A DNA stretch of 8,560 nt from Flavobacteriales bacterium. GTDB lineage: Bacteria > Bacteroidota > Bacteroidia > Flavobacteriales > TMED113. Within the stretch, counting starts at the first letter, position 1. Each line of letters opens with the position of its first letter. Shown in pieces: positions 1 to 6,428 of this stretch. The notes beneath the pieces were generated by a model. It did not search any database and was not told the origin of the DNA. It saw only the letters and a list, made by a program, of their open reading frames with translations. A program made the translations under genes and the position numbers. The stretch is from the NCBI GenBank assembly GCA_002696965.1, contig NZUB01000009.1, positions 1 to 8,560 on the forward strand. Direction: 5' to 3'.

Positions 1-2
1 AT

Positions 3-767
3 ATTGAAAAATTAAAAACACAATTAGAGAGAGCTGAAAAAATTACATCAGATACAGGTGGTGGTATTTTAGTTATCACAGAAGGAGTATTTGGAATGGC
101 AGGAGATCTAGGTAAATTGAAAGAAATATGTGCTCTCAAAGAGCAGTTCAAATTCAGACTATATGTGGATGATGCTCATGGTGTTGGAACTATGGGTAAA
201 AATGGAATCGGTACAGGAGAATATTTAGGTGTACAGGATAAAATTGATATAGTATTTGGAACATTTGCTAAAAGTTTTTCTAGTATTGGAGCTTTTATAA
301 GTTCAAATAAAGATGTTATTGAATATTTAAAATATAATACTAGATCGCAAATTTTTGCAAAATCTCTACCCATGCCTCTTGTAATTGGAGCTCTTAAACG
401 TTTAGAGATTATGCGAACTAATCTAACCCTAAAAGATAATCTATGGAGTATTACTAAAAAACTCCAATCAGGATTAAAAGAAAATGGATTTAATTTAGGA
501 GATACTGAAAGCTGTGTTACACCTGTGTTTTTATCAGGTGGAGTTGGTGAAGCAACAAATCTCACTGTTGATTTAAGAGAAAATTATGGTATTTTTTGTT
601 CTATAGTAACCTACCCTGTTGTACCAAAAGATGTGATTATGCTCAGATTAATACCAACTGCGGTTCACAATGAAGATGATGTTAATAAAACGATTAATGC
701 CTTTAAAGAGGTAAAAGAAAAATTATTTTCTGGAAAATATGTTTCAGATCAAATAGCTCAATTTTAG
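3..767 (+). CDS. spt: Serine palmitoyltransferase-like PLP enzyme (alpha-oxoamine synthase family), 5' partial
   Basis: The reading frame is open from the left edge (codons start at base 3) to TAG at 765-767, giving 254 visible residues of a family usually about 400 long; the N-terminal third is missing. The ATG at 96 is an internal methionine, because the family-like sequence TEGVFGMAGDLGKL runs across it. Visible hallmarks are the PLP-ring Asp/His motif VDDAHGVGTMG (His codon 177-179), the Schiff-base lysine in GTFAKSFSSIGAF (Lys codon 270-272) and the carboxylate-binding Arg in MLRLIPTA (645-647). The family condenses an acyl-CoA with an amino acid. The stretches NTRSQIFAKSLPMP and ENYGIFCSIVTYPVVPKD match Bacteroidetes serine palmitoyltransferases as I remember them, rather than BioF or Kbl. 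The likely reaction is serine plus a long-chain acyl-CoA to 3-ketosphinganine, the first step of sphingolipid synthesis, in the cytosol. BioF or another oxoamine synthase is the alternative. The gene runs into the oppositely oriented 218-residue gene, overlapping it by 4 bases. Confidence 0.85.
   Translation: MEKLKTQLERAEKITSDTGGGILVITEGVFGMAGDLGKLKEICALKEQFKFRLYVDDAHGVGTMGKNGIGTGEYLGVQDKIDIVFGTFAKSFSSIGAFISSNKDVIEYLKYNTRSQIFAKSLPMPLVIGALKRLEIMRTNLTLKDNLWSITKKLQSGLKENGFNLGDTESCVTPVFLSGGVGEATNLTVDLRENYGIFCSIVTYPVVPKDVIMLRLIPTAVHNEDDVNKTINAFKEVKEKLFSGKYVSDQIAQF
764..767. other. 4-base tail-to-tail overlap of convergent genes
   Basis: The palmitoyltransferase stop TAG (765-767, + strand) and the stop TAA of the 218-residue gene (complement of 764-766) share bases. 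No intergenic space is left for a terminator of either gene, so transcripts must end inside the opposite gene and are likely to be antisense to each other there. Confidence 0.9.
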
Positions 768-1420
768 AATCTACATACTTTAGAGACTGATTTATCATCA
801 TATAATTCCAAGTAAACACCTGAATCTACACTAGGATTAAAATCTCTACCCAATAAATCCACTGTCTTGATAACAGATTTATGAACTCTATTTTCAGTAA
901 TATCAATAGACGAGCATGATTGTGATAAATCATCAATAACAGAGGAAGAACAATTAAAAACAACAGACTCTAACAAATACATTCCATTTGGAGTAAATGT
1001 ATTACCTCCCCCGGTTATATTGGAAATAGCTACAGAAGAAGAATAAAATGTATCCTCACAACCTTCTATACAAATTGCAAAAGCAAAGTTAGAACCAGTT
1101 AACATTCCATCTATCTCAGGAGAAGTTGAGTCATCACTCCAAGCTGCAATAGCAAAATTCTCTTCATTTGTCCACGAAGAAGAACCAGCACAAAAGATAC
1201 CATTCCAATCACTAGCAATCACACCTATTTCAATTGGACATTCTATATCAGAAATTGAAATAGTATTTGTGTCGTCTGTAATCATAAAATTAGCAGCATT
1301 CTCTTGAGTAATTGCGATGGTTGCATTGCTATCTGTACCCGTGTATGAAAATGGACATAAATTTGTTTGTCCAAACGAGATAAAACAAGTAAATAAAAAA
1401 AGTAAAAATATTTTTTTCAT
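764..1420 (-). CDS. Secreted T9SS cargo protein of unknown function, 218 aa
   Basis: No function is recognised. The N-terminus is a clear Sec signal peptide (Lys-Lys, then a hydrophobic stretch to about residue 17). The probable cut leaves Gln18 (SFG|QTN) as the first mature residue, as is common for T9SS cargo. Residues 22-156 are beta-rich, Ser/Thr/Asn/Asp-rich and contain ISDIECPIEIGVIASDWNGI, SWTNEENFAIAAWSDD and EIDGMLTGSNFAFAI. This resembles a small domain found in other Bacteroidetes surface proteins (pattern IGV..DG..C.G...W.G....I..W.DD....DG...G). About six cysteines suggest extracytoplasmic disulfides. Residues 176-218 (VIKTVDLLGRDFNPSVDSGVYLELYDDKSVSKV) look like the short T9SS sorting-domain variant with the pattern I.DLLGR....N....YIYDDGSV.K. 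It starts 11 bases after the stop of the lysyl oxidase gene and is probably cotranscribed with it. A binding or accessory partner is a guess only. Confidence 0.8.
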   Translation of the reverse strand: MKKIFLLFLFTCFISFGQTNLCPFSYTGTDSNATIAITQENAANFMITDDTNTISISDIECPIEIGVIASDWNGIFCAGSSSWTNEENFAIAAWSDDSTSPEIDGMLTGSNFAFAICIEGCEDTFYSSSVAISNITGGGNTFTPNGMYLLESVVFNCSSSVIDDLSQSCSSIDITENRVHKSVIKTVDLLGRDFNPSVDSGVYLELYDDKSVSKVCRF

Positions 1421-1431
1421 GATGTATTTAT

Positions 1432-1677
1432 TTATTCAATAATTATTTTTTCAGTAAATGTGATATTATCTATTTGCAATTCTACAAAATAAATTCCATT
1501 AGAAAGATGTGAAACATCTATTTCTTGATATAAATTATTATCAAGAAACTGTTGCTTTAATAATGTTTGACCTAAAAGACTCTTTATAGAAAAATCTACA
1601 TTATTGAGTTCAGTTGATATTAATTTAATAGCTACAAGATCATCTGCTGGATTAGGATAAATAGCAAAATTAATTCC
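1432..1677 (-). other. T9SS type A C-terminal sorting domain
   Basis: Residues 975-1055 begin with INFAIYPNPADDLVAIKL and continue with VDFSIKSLLGQTLLKQ, IDVSHLSNGIYFVELQIDN and a final FTEKIIIE. This is the canonical order YPNP, (I/V)xxxxGQ, DxSxLxxGxYxxxI and K(I/V)xxx. In the Bacteroidota T9SS this domain directs outer-membrane passage and is normally removed, with attachment to the cell surface or release. Confidence 0.92.
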
Positions 1678-4599
1678 TGAGTAACTTGCAATGTTAATGC
1701 TCTGAACACAGGATTCAGTATTATTGATTGCAATAACATTTTCATAATCTTGATTTACTACATCAATAATATCTTCGATACATACATTTTCACCAATACT
1801 TGAGAAATATACTCTACAAAAAGGTGTAGGATCGAAATTTTTTATTATTAAAGAGTCCTGATACGAAATACCAAGTACCATTCCATCAGAAGAAAAACTT
1901 GGTTCCATGTCAAAATCATCTACTAAGTTTTCAACTGATGAAATTGTTATGTTACCCATCATAAACTGATAGCCTAGTATTTCATTATCTGGGTTTAAAA
2001 CATATATGTCAACATATTGTTCTAATAGATTTATATCACCAATACTTAAAGTAACTGTGTCATTTGGATTTGTAACTTCTAAACCAAAACTACATGGCTC
2101 TGATTGATTATCTCTGTTTATATCATCAAAATTCTCCACACAATTTACAAGTAAAGCAATATCAGAAACTGTTAATTCTCCATCAGCATCTAAGTCATTA
2201 CAAGTATTTACACTCCAATCATCGGCAATTATTTCTGATGCATAACTTTCCATATCATATGAATCTAAAAATAAATCAAAATTCATGTCTCCTGTCACTG
2301 ATTCGCCTCCACAAATACCATTACAATCATATTGAGCATTTCCAAATTCTTCTCCATTACAATCAGTATAAACTGGACATTCAGACATACCATAAGGCGT
2401 ATCATCTACATCATCTAAAACACCATCTCCATCTGAATCATCATCACTACCATTCATAATTCCATCTCCATCAATATCAGGGTCATTGATATTATCAATT
2501 CCATCTCCATCAATATCTATAGCCATGTAAAAATCTTTTACTCCATCACTATTTGTAAATACACCTATACAAGTTTGTTCCCAATTATTCTCATAGCTTA
2601 ATTCTATATTACCCATAGCATCCGGATCTTGATCCCAATTAGTTCTTACTACAAATGTATACTCCCCGTCTGGAACATTAGTAATATCAATCCATTGACA
2701 TGAAAGACCTGAACCATAAATATCTCCACACCCAGCTGAAATACCCATAACACTACAACCATATGTATAATTTCCTGCAGGCACACCAAGTTCATCATCT
2801 CCACTACATTCTAAGTCCATAACACAAAAACCATTTTTAAATCCGACAGGAATAATTTGTCCATCAGAATCAAACAATACATATTCTGCATACCCTTTAT
2901 AATGCCAATGATTATGACACATATCCCATTCAAACTGATTTGTTTCCTCATTATCAGAGACAGAGCCAATAAAATAATCTACGTTACCTACATTTTTAAT
3001 CCATGTATCAAAACGTATAATCGATCTATCACCATAACCTGTAAGACATCCCTCTTCAATTGCACAACCATCTTCATTTTCATATGCCTGTAAATACATA
3101 CTAGATTCAAATGGCATAACAAGAAGATCAGGGCCATTGACACAATCTGGATCTCCTGGATATATACACGAACCATCATCAGACTCAGCAATAGGATTAA
3201 AATTACATGCTGTATTGTCTGTACAACCCTGCACAGGGCCTATATAATTTAACTCCCAATCAATATTGTCACAATCTCCTTTAATTCTAATATAATAAGT
3301 GTCTCCTGCCTCCATAAGTGGAAACACTTGTGATTGAACTCCGCATAGATCATCATTATAATAAATAGTTCCATCATTATAATCAGATGGTACTAGACCT
3401 GTACAATAATCATAAATATAAATCACTGTATTACAATCTGATTCACACGTATTAATATCATACTGTCCATTGACTTCAGCATTAAATACATACCAATAGT
3501 CATTTGTTTCTGTTTCATAGCTACCTAAACCTACCTCTATCGCAGTATTACAATCATAACCTGGAGGACAATTCATAGTAATAGAGCTATTATATTGAAA
3601 ATTTGGATTATTAAGTACTAAGTCTTCCTCATAATATACTTGAACACCACCTCCAGAAAAAATACCATCACCATAACTATCATATAATGTAAAAATATAA
3701 CAACCATCAATAGGTAAACAGTATTGAAAAGGGTATGCTGTATAATCAGCATTGAACACCTCATCCTCGGAAGCCCATACAATGCCTTCATTATCATTTA
3801 AAACAAATGATGTTTCCGATGGATATGAATCTGTAGATATAACAACATCTATTTGGATTTGATTATTATCACAATTTAAGTCATATAAACAAGAACCATC
3901 ATCAAAAGTAGCAAACTCATCAAAATTAATAACTGATGTATCTGTACAACCAAAAACATCTAATTCATCACATATACTATTTCCATTTATATCATTTATA
4001 CAATTTCCTGTACAATCATAGTAGATTGGTGGATAAATACAAAAAGAAGGGAAAAGAGCTGTACCATCATAATTACATGCTGTTTCATCCATACATCCAT
4101 ATAAATCACAATTTTCTGAATCAATAATAAATTCCTCTGTTTCACCATAATCTGGAATATCATTATTATCGGCCATAAGTACTCCACCATCACAAATACT
4201 CAGTTGGTATGCACCATTATCATTCCAACCATCCCCATATGAATCATATGAATTAAAAGAATATGTTTCATTAATATTTAAACATGCATATGTAGTATAT
4301 ATCTGATAATCTGTATAAAAAGTATTTAAAGGTGGGCTATTTGCTACAATAATTCCTTCCAGATTCATAATATCCCATGTAATTTCACTAGACCAATTAC
4401 CTATATAAATATCAATCATGACTAATTGTTGATCTTCTGCGCATTCTGTGGGATACTCACATAAGCTAGGGTCTGAAATATCATTTTCTGCACTATAATT
4501 TAAGGCAGCCACATCCATACATCCCGTTTCTTCACTATCTTGAGCAAATAAAAAAGTATTAAAAATTATTAAACTAAAAAGAGTAAAAAAACACCTCAT
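1432..4599 (-). CDS. Secreted multidomain lysyl oxidase-like copper amine oxidase with T9SS sorting domain
   Basis: The protein has 1055 residues. In order: signal peptide 1-19 (LFA|Q cut, Gln20 first mature residue); four short Cys motifs of the type GCxDxxAxNY..DDGSCxY (26-50, 168-190, 217-239, 458-481); two related beta domains each carrying a YDSYGDG-type motif (about 57-163 and 246-344); a PPC-like beta domain (about 350-455); a lysyl oxidase domain (487-682); Asp-rich calcium-binding repeats (695-735); a Cys-rich DCNG..CGG motif (746-765); dockerin-like EF-hand loops (770-825); a cohesin-like beta segment (about 836-965); and a C-terminal T9SS type A sorting domain (about 975-1055, from YPNPADD to FTEKIIIE). 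The oxidase domain retains copper His562/564/566 in CHNHWH, Lys588 and Tyr628 as candidate lysine tyrosylquinone precursors, and paired cysteines. The family oxidises peptidyl lysine to allysine, releasing NH3 and H2O2. The protein should cross the outer membrane by T9SS and act at or outside the cell surface. It is strongly acidic. It is the first gene of a probable two-gene operon. Confidence 0.9.
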   Translation of the reverse strand: MRCFFTLFSLIIFNTFLFAQDSEETGCMDVAALNYSAENDISDPSLCEYPTECAEDQQLVMIDIYIGNWSSEITWDIMNLEGIIVANSPPLNTFYTDYQIYTTYACLNINETYSFNSYDSYGDGWNDNGAYQLSICDGGVLMADNNDIPDYGETEEFIIDSENCDLYGCMDETACNYDGTALFPSFCIYPPIYYDCTGNCINDINGNSICDELDVFGCTDTSVINFDEFATFDDGSCLYDLNCDNNQIQIDVVISTDSYPSETSFVLNDNEGIVWASEDEVFNADYTAYPFQYCLPIDGCYIFTLYDSYGDGIFSGGGVQVYYEEDLVLNNPNFQYNSSITMNCPPGYDCNTAIEVGLGSYETETNDYWYVFNAEVNGQYDINTCESDCNTVIYIYDYCTGLVPSDYNDGTIYYNDDLCGVQSQVFPLMEAGDTYYIRIKGDCDNIDWELNYIGPVQGCTDNTACNFNPIAESDDGSCIYPGDPDCVNGPDLLVMPFESSMYLQAYENEDGCAIEEGCLTGYGDRSIIRFDTWIKNVGNVDYFIGSVSDNEETNQFEWDMCHNHWHYKGYAEYVLFDSDGQIIPVGFKNGFCVMDLECSGDDELGVPAGNYTYGCSVMGISAGCGDIYGSGLSCQWIDITNVPDGEYTFVVRTNWDQDPDAMGNIELSYENNWEQTCIGVFTNSDGVKDFYMAIDIDGDGIDNINDPDIDGDGIMNGSDDDSDGDGVLDDVDDTPYGMSECPVYTDCNGEEFGNAQYDCNGICGGESVTGDMNFDLFLDSYDMESYASEIIADDWSVNTCNDLDADGELTVSDIALLVNCVENFDDINRDNQSEPCSFGLEVTNPNDTVTLSIGDINLLEQYVDIYVLNPDNEILGYQFMMGNITISSVENLVDDFDMEPSFSSDGMVLGISYQDSLIIKNFDPTPFCRVYFSSIGENVCIEDIIDVVNQDYENVIAINNTESCVQSINIASYSGINFAIYPNPADDLVAIKLISTELNNVDFSIKSLLGQTLLKQQFLDNNLYQEIDVSHLSNGIYFVELQIDNITFTEKIIIE
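2125..2292 (-). other. Dockerin-like paired EF-hand segment
   Basis: Residues 770-825 contain two calcium-loop-plus-helix units, GDMNFDLFLDSYDMESYASEI and NDLDADGELTVSDIALLVNCV. They follow the dockerin type I pattern (GDxNxDGxVxxxDxxxLxxxI), although the first loop is imperfect. A beta segment of about 130 residues follows (836-965), with NEILGYQFMMGNITI and FFSS-like cohesin-type strands. The two together may fold as one internal module instead of recruiting partners. Confidence 0.55.
2395..2517 (-). repeat. Asp-rich calcium-binding repeats (thrombospondin type 3-like)
   Basis: Residues 695-735 contain DIDGDGIDNIND, DIDGDGIMNGSDD and DSDGDGVLDDVDD, the DxDxDGxxDxxD calcium-loop pattern, in a nearly Cys-free stretch just after the oxidase domain. 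At DNA level, a 21-base direct repeat occurs at 2458-2478 and 2497-2517 (39 bases apart, 13 codons), both coding the DIDGDGI core. Such repeats usually form a rigid calcium-filled stalk between domains. Confidence 0.85.
2554..3141 (-). other. Lysyl oxidase catalytic domain (residues 487-682 of the 1055-aa protein)
   Basis: Matched against the human LOX catalytic domain from memory. GCAIEEGC (512-518) matches RCAAEENC; SIIRFDTWIKNVGNVDYF matches the LLRF..RVKNQGTSDF strand; CHNHWH matches CHQHYH (copper His codons lie within 2902-2916); FKNGFCVMD matches HKASFCLED (cofactor Lys588, codon 2836-2838); ISAGCGDIYGSGLSCQWIDIT matches [21 protein letters not shown] (cofactor Tyr628, codon 2716-2718); and ELSYENNWEQTCI matches ESDYTNNVVRCDI. 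Nine cysteines (512, 518, 561, 592, 598, 615, 624, 634, 677) align with nine of the ten in the human domain. The Lys-Tyr spacing is 40 residues against 35 in human LOX, because of a longer loop after Cys598. Every residue expected for catalysis is therefore present. Activity itself is inferred. Confidence 0.9.
3157..4524 (-). repeat. Four dispersed protein repeats GCxDxxAxNY..DDGSCxY
   Basis: The copies are at 4450-4524 (GCMDVAALNY...CEYP), 4030-4098 (GCMDETACNY...CIYP), 3883-3951 (GCTDTSVINF..DDGSCLY) and 3157-3228 (GCTDNTACNF..DDGSCIYP). Each has about 23-25 residues with two cysteines, probably one disulfide. They punctuate the borders between the larger beta domains, so they look like inter-domain linkers. 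The pattern is familiar from large secreted proteins of marine Bacteroidetes; no function is known to me. Confidence 0.85.
3568..4431 (-). repeat. Duplicated beta domain with YDSYGDG motif (two copies)
   Basis: Copy 1 is at 4111-4431 (residues 57-163) and copy 2 at 3568-3864 (residues 246-344). Both follow the same order: a strand such as VMIDIYIGNWSSEITWDI or IQIDVVISTDSYPSETSFVL, then EGIIVA or EGIVWAS, a Cys before a polar loop, then YSFNSYDSYGDGWNDNGAYQL or YIFTLYDSYGDGIFSGGGVQV. The Asp-rich DSYGDG loop could bind calcium. The copies have diverged widely, so the duplication is old. Confidence 0.75.
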
Positions 4600-4743
4600 A
4601 ATATCAAAATTTCAATAAATAATTACAATAGTAAATATAAGCAATAATATCTTTACAGATTTATTAATCGGTATATTAAAGAAAGCAACTAAATATTTTC
4701 AATCGGATATTTTTTATAAATTTGACTAAATTAAAATTACAAC
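4600..4743. promoter_or_regulatory. Divergent intergenic region between the lysyl oxidase operon and the DUF6580 gene
   Basis: These 144 bases, very A+T rich, separate two genes read outward and must hold both promoters. The + side has a good -7-like element (see 4717-4724). On the - side I found only one-mismatch versions of TAnnTTTG (complement of 4626-4633 and of 4642-4649), neither with a -33 TTTG at a suitable distance, so the oxidase promoter is not assigned. No convincing operator palindrome was seen. Confidence 0.5.
4717..4736 (+). promoter_or_regulatory. Candidate Bacteroidota -7 element and TAAAA translation signal for the DUF6580 gene
   Basis: TAAATTTG at 4717-4724 fits the Bacteroidota sigma-70 -7 consensus TAnnTTTG exactly. 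The expected -33 TTTG is represented only by TTTTC near 4696-4700. The 5' leader would be short. TAAAA at 4732-4736 lies 7 bases before the ATG at 4744, the spacing typical of flavobacterial starts. Confidence 0.4.
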
Positions 4744-5253
4744 ATGATAAACAAACATAATCTATTAGTCGCTTTTTTTATCTTGCTAGGGGTATTTACA
4801 AGAATAATCCCCCACCCGCCTAATATGACTGCTATTGGAGCTATTGCATTGTTTTCGGGCGCGTTTCTGTATGATAAACGTTTAGCTTTTATAATACCAA
4901 CAATAACTATGCTCATATCAGACCTAGTATTGGGTTACCAATTAGCATTATCAGTTTACTTAAGTTTTTTAATTATTGTCTCACTAGGTTTTGTTTTAGC
5001 TAAAAAACATACCGGAATTAGTGTAATTAATATGTCCTTATTAGCTAGTGTAATTTTTTATGTTTTAACTAATTTTTCTGTCTTTATAAGTTCTCCATTA
5101 TACTCTAAAACATTTGTTGGACTCATTGAGTGCTATACTTTAGCTATTCCATTCTTTTTAAATACATTAATTGGCAATATCGTTTATTCATTAATTATGT
5201 TTTATAGTTTTAAGTTTGTACAAAACAGTTCACTTTTACAACACAACTCATGA
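4744..5253 (+). CDS. DUF6580 family integral membrane protein (putative transport protein)
   Basis: The protein has 169 residues with about six hydrophobic segments (roughly 6-20, 28-42, 47-66, 69-86, 94-117 and 132-156), so it belongs in the inner membrane. It carries the marks I associate with DUF6580: TRIIPHPPNMTAIGAIALFSGAFL near the N-terminus, SDLVLGY at 59-65, LTNFSVFISSPLY at 108-120 and the C-terminal GLIECYTLAIPFFLNTLIGNIVY. The family is annotated as putative transport and resembles ECF S components in size and topology; no substrate is known to me. The ATG at 4744 is preceded by TAAAA at a good distance. The stop TGA at 5251-5253 overlaps the next gene's ATG at 5250 (ATGA), which suggests translational coupling. 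Confidence 0.8.
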   Translation: MINKHNLLVAFFILLGVFTRIIPHPPNMTAIGAIALFSGAFLYDKRLAFIIPTITMLISDLVLGYQLALSVYLSFLIIVSLGFVLAKKHTGISVINMSLLASVIFYVLTNFSVFISSPLYSKTFVGLIECYTLAIPFFLNTLIGNIVYSLIMFYSFKFVQNSSLLQHNS

Positions 5254-6365
5254 CCAATATACTTGTTTTAGGGGGAGGAAAAGTTGGAAGTGCTATTGCT
5301 TTTGATTTAGCAAAAAAACACATGGTAACAGTTGCAGATATTAATGAATTAACATTAAGTAATCTATCAAAAAAAATAAAAATAAAAACAATATGCACAG
5401 ATATTGCAGCTAGCAATAAATTGAAAAACATATTAGAACCATATGATTTGATTATATCTGCAGTACCAGGTTTCATGGGTTATAAAACACTGAAAACAAT
5501 TATTGAGTGTAAAAAAAATGTAGTAGACATTTCATTCTCGCCAGAAGATCCACTGGAATTAAATGATTTAGCACTAAAAAATAATGTTAGTGCTTTGGTT
5601 GATCTAGGAGTTGCTCCAGGTTTAGGAAATATCATTTTTGGCCACTATAATAAAAAAATGAAAATTCATTCATATGAATGTTATGTTGGTGGATTACCAA
5701 AAGCAAAAAATCCTCCCTTTCAATATAAAGCACCATTCTCTCCAATTGATGTAATTGAAGAATATACTAGGCCAGCCCGATTATTTGAGAATCACACAAT
5801 AATTACAAAAGAGCCTTTAACAGATTTGGAAATAATAGAATTTGACACCAATGAGAGCTTAGAGGCTTTTAATACAGATGGACTTAGAACCCTTTTAAAA
5901 ACCATGTCACATGTTCCAAACATGAAAGAAAAAACACTACGTTACCCAGGACATGCAAAAAAAATACAATTATTAAAAGATATAGGACTGTTTAGTACCA
6001 AAAAAAAATCTTTGAATGATTACAATTTCAAACCTATTGATATTATTGCTGAAATACTTAAAAAAGATTGGCACCTTGAAGAGGGAGAAAAAGAATTTAC
6101 AGTTATGAGAATCATAATGAAAAATAATGACAAACAAGTTCAGGTGGATTTATATGATGAGTACGATACACAAACAGAAATTACATCAATGGCACGAACT
6201 ACTGGATATACTTGTACAGCAGGAGCCAATTTAATAATCAATAAAATATTTAATAAAAAAGGGGTATACCCACCTGAATTAATTAGCGCTGAAGACAATT
6301 GCTATAATTTTATCATCAACTACCTAGAGGAAAGAAATGTGATTTTGAAAACCACGACTATTTAA
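5250..6365 (+). CDS. Saccharopine/lysine dehydrogenase-family NAD(P)-dependent oxidoreductase
   Basis: The protein has 371 residues. A Rossmann fold opens it: ILVLGGGKVGSAIA (glycines 8, 10 and 13), with Asp30 in VTVADIN at the end of the second strand, which favours NAD(H) over NADP(H). Further family marks are LIISAVPGFMGY (67-78), VVDISF (91-96), LVDLGVAPGLGNIIFG (116-131), YVGGLPKAKNPPFQYK (145-160), the conserved LRYPGH (230-235), ARTTGYTCTAGAN (315-327) and KGVYPPE (337-343). The order and length match the saccharopine dehydrogenase-like group that includes bacterial L-lysine dehydrogenase, saccharopine reductase and carboxynorspermidine synthase. The exact substrate (lysine, saccharopine or another amino acid conjugate) cannot be fixed. 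The protein is predicted cytosolic. It is coupled to the DUF6580 gene by ATGA, so the membrane protein may move a substrate or product of this enzyme (inference). Confidence 0.85.
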   Translation: MTNILVLGGGKVGSAIAFDLAKKHMVTVADINELTLSNLSKKIKIKTICTDIAASNKLKNILEPYDLIISAVPGFMGYKTLKTIIECKKNVVDISFSPEDPLELNDLALKNNVSALVDLGVAPGLGNIIFGHYNKKMKIHSYECYVGGLPKAKNPPFQYKAPFSPIDVIEEYTRPARLFENHTIITKEPLTDLEIIEFDTNESLEAFNTDGLRTLLKTMSHVPNMKEKTLRYPGHAKKIQLLKDIGLFSTKKKSLNDYNFKPIDIIAEILKKDWHLEEGEKEFTVMRIIMKNNDKQVQVDLYDEYDTQTEITSMARTTGYTCTAGANLIINKIFNKKGVYPPELISAEDNCYNFIINYLEERNVILKTTTI

Positions 6366-6428
6366 TTCAATATAAATCTTTATATTTAACATCTAAGACA
6401 TCACCAATAAACATTAAACTAATATAAC

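Noticed and set aside
176..565. Open - strand frame of 129 codons
   Set aside because: Fully antisense to the palmitoyltransferase, which has clear catalytic motifs; no recognisable protein features.
2094..2459. Open + strand frame of 121 codons, His/Leu/Tyr-rich
   Set aside because: It lies antisense inside the lysyl oxidase gene over the Asp-rich stretch; its His- and Tyr-rich composition is the complement of Asp/Ile codons, and it has no domain or start signal.
2857..4193. Several short frames on both strands within the oxidase gene
   Set aside because: All are shadows of the 1055-residue frame, with low-complexity His/Tyr/Met-rich translations and no signal peptides or domains.
3157..4524. 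Regularly recurring Cys-motif repeats considered as a CRISPR or DNA repeat array
   Set aside because: The spacing is irregular, similarity is at protein level only and the frame is kept throughout; they are protein linker motifs.
1432..4599. Eukaryotic contamination as the source of the lysyl oxidase
   Set aside because: The gene is one intron-free frame with a bacterial signal peptide and a T9SS sorting domain, and its composition matches the neighbouring bacterial genes.
6369..6386. Perfect 8-base inverted repeat AATATAAA/TTTATATT just after the dehydrogenase gene
   Set aside because: Only A and T, a 2-base loop and no T-run after it; likely chance in A+T-rich DNA and too weak for a terminator.
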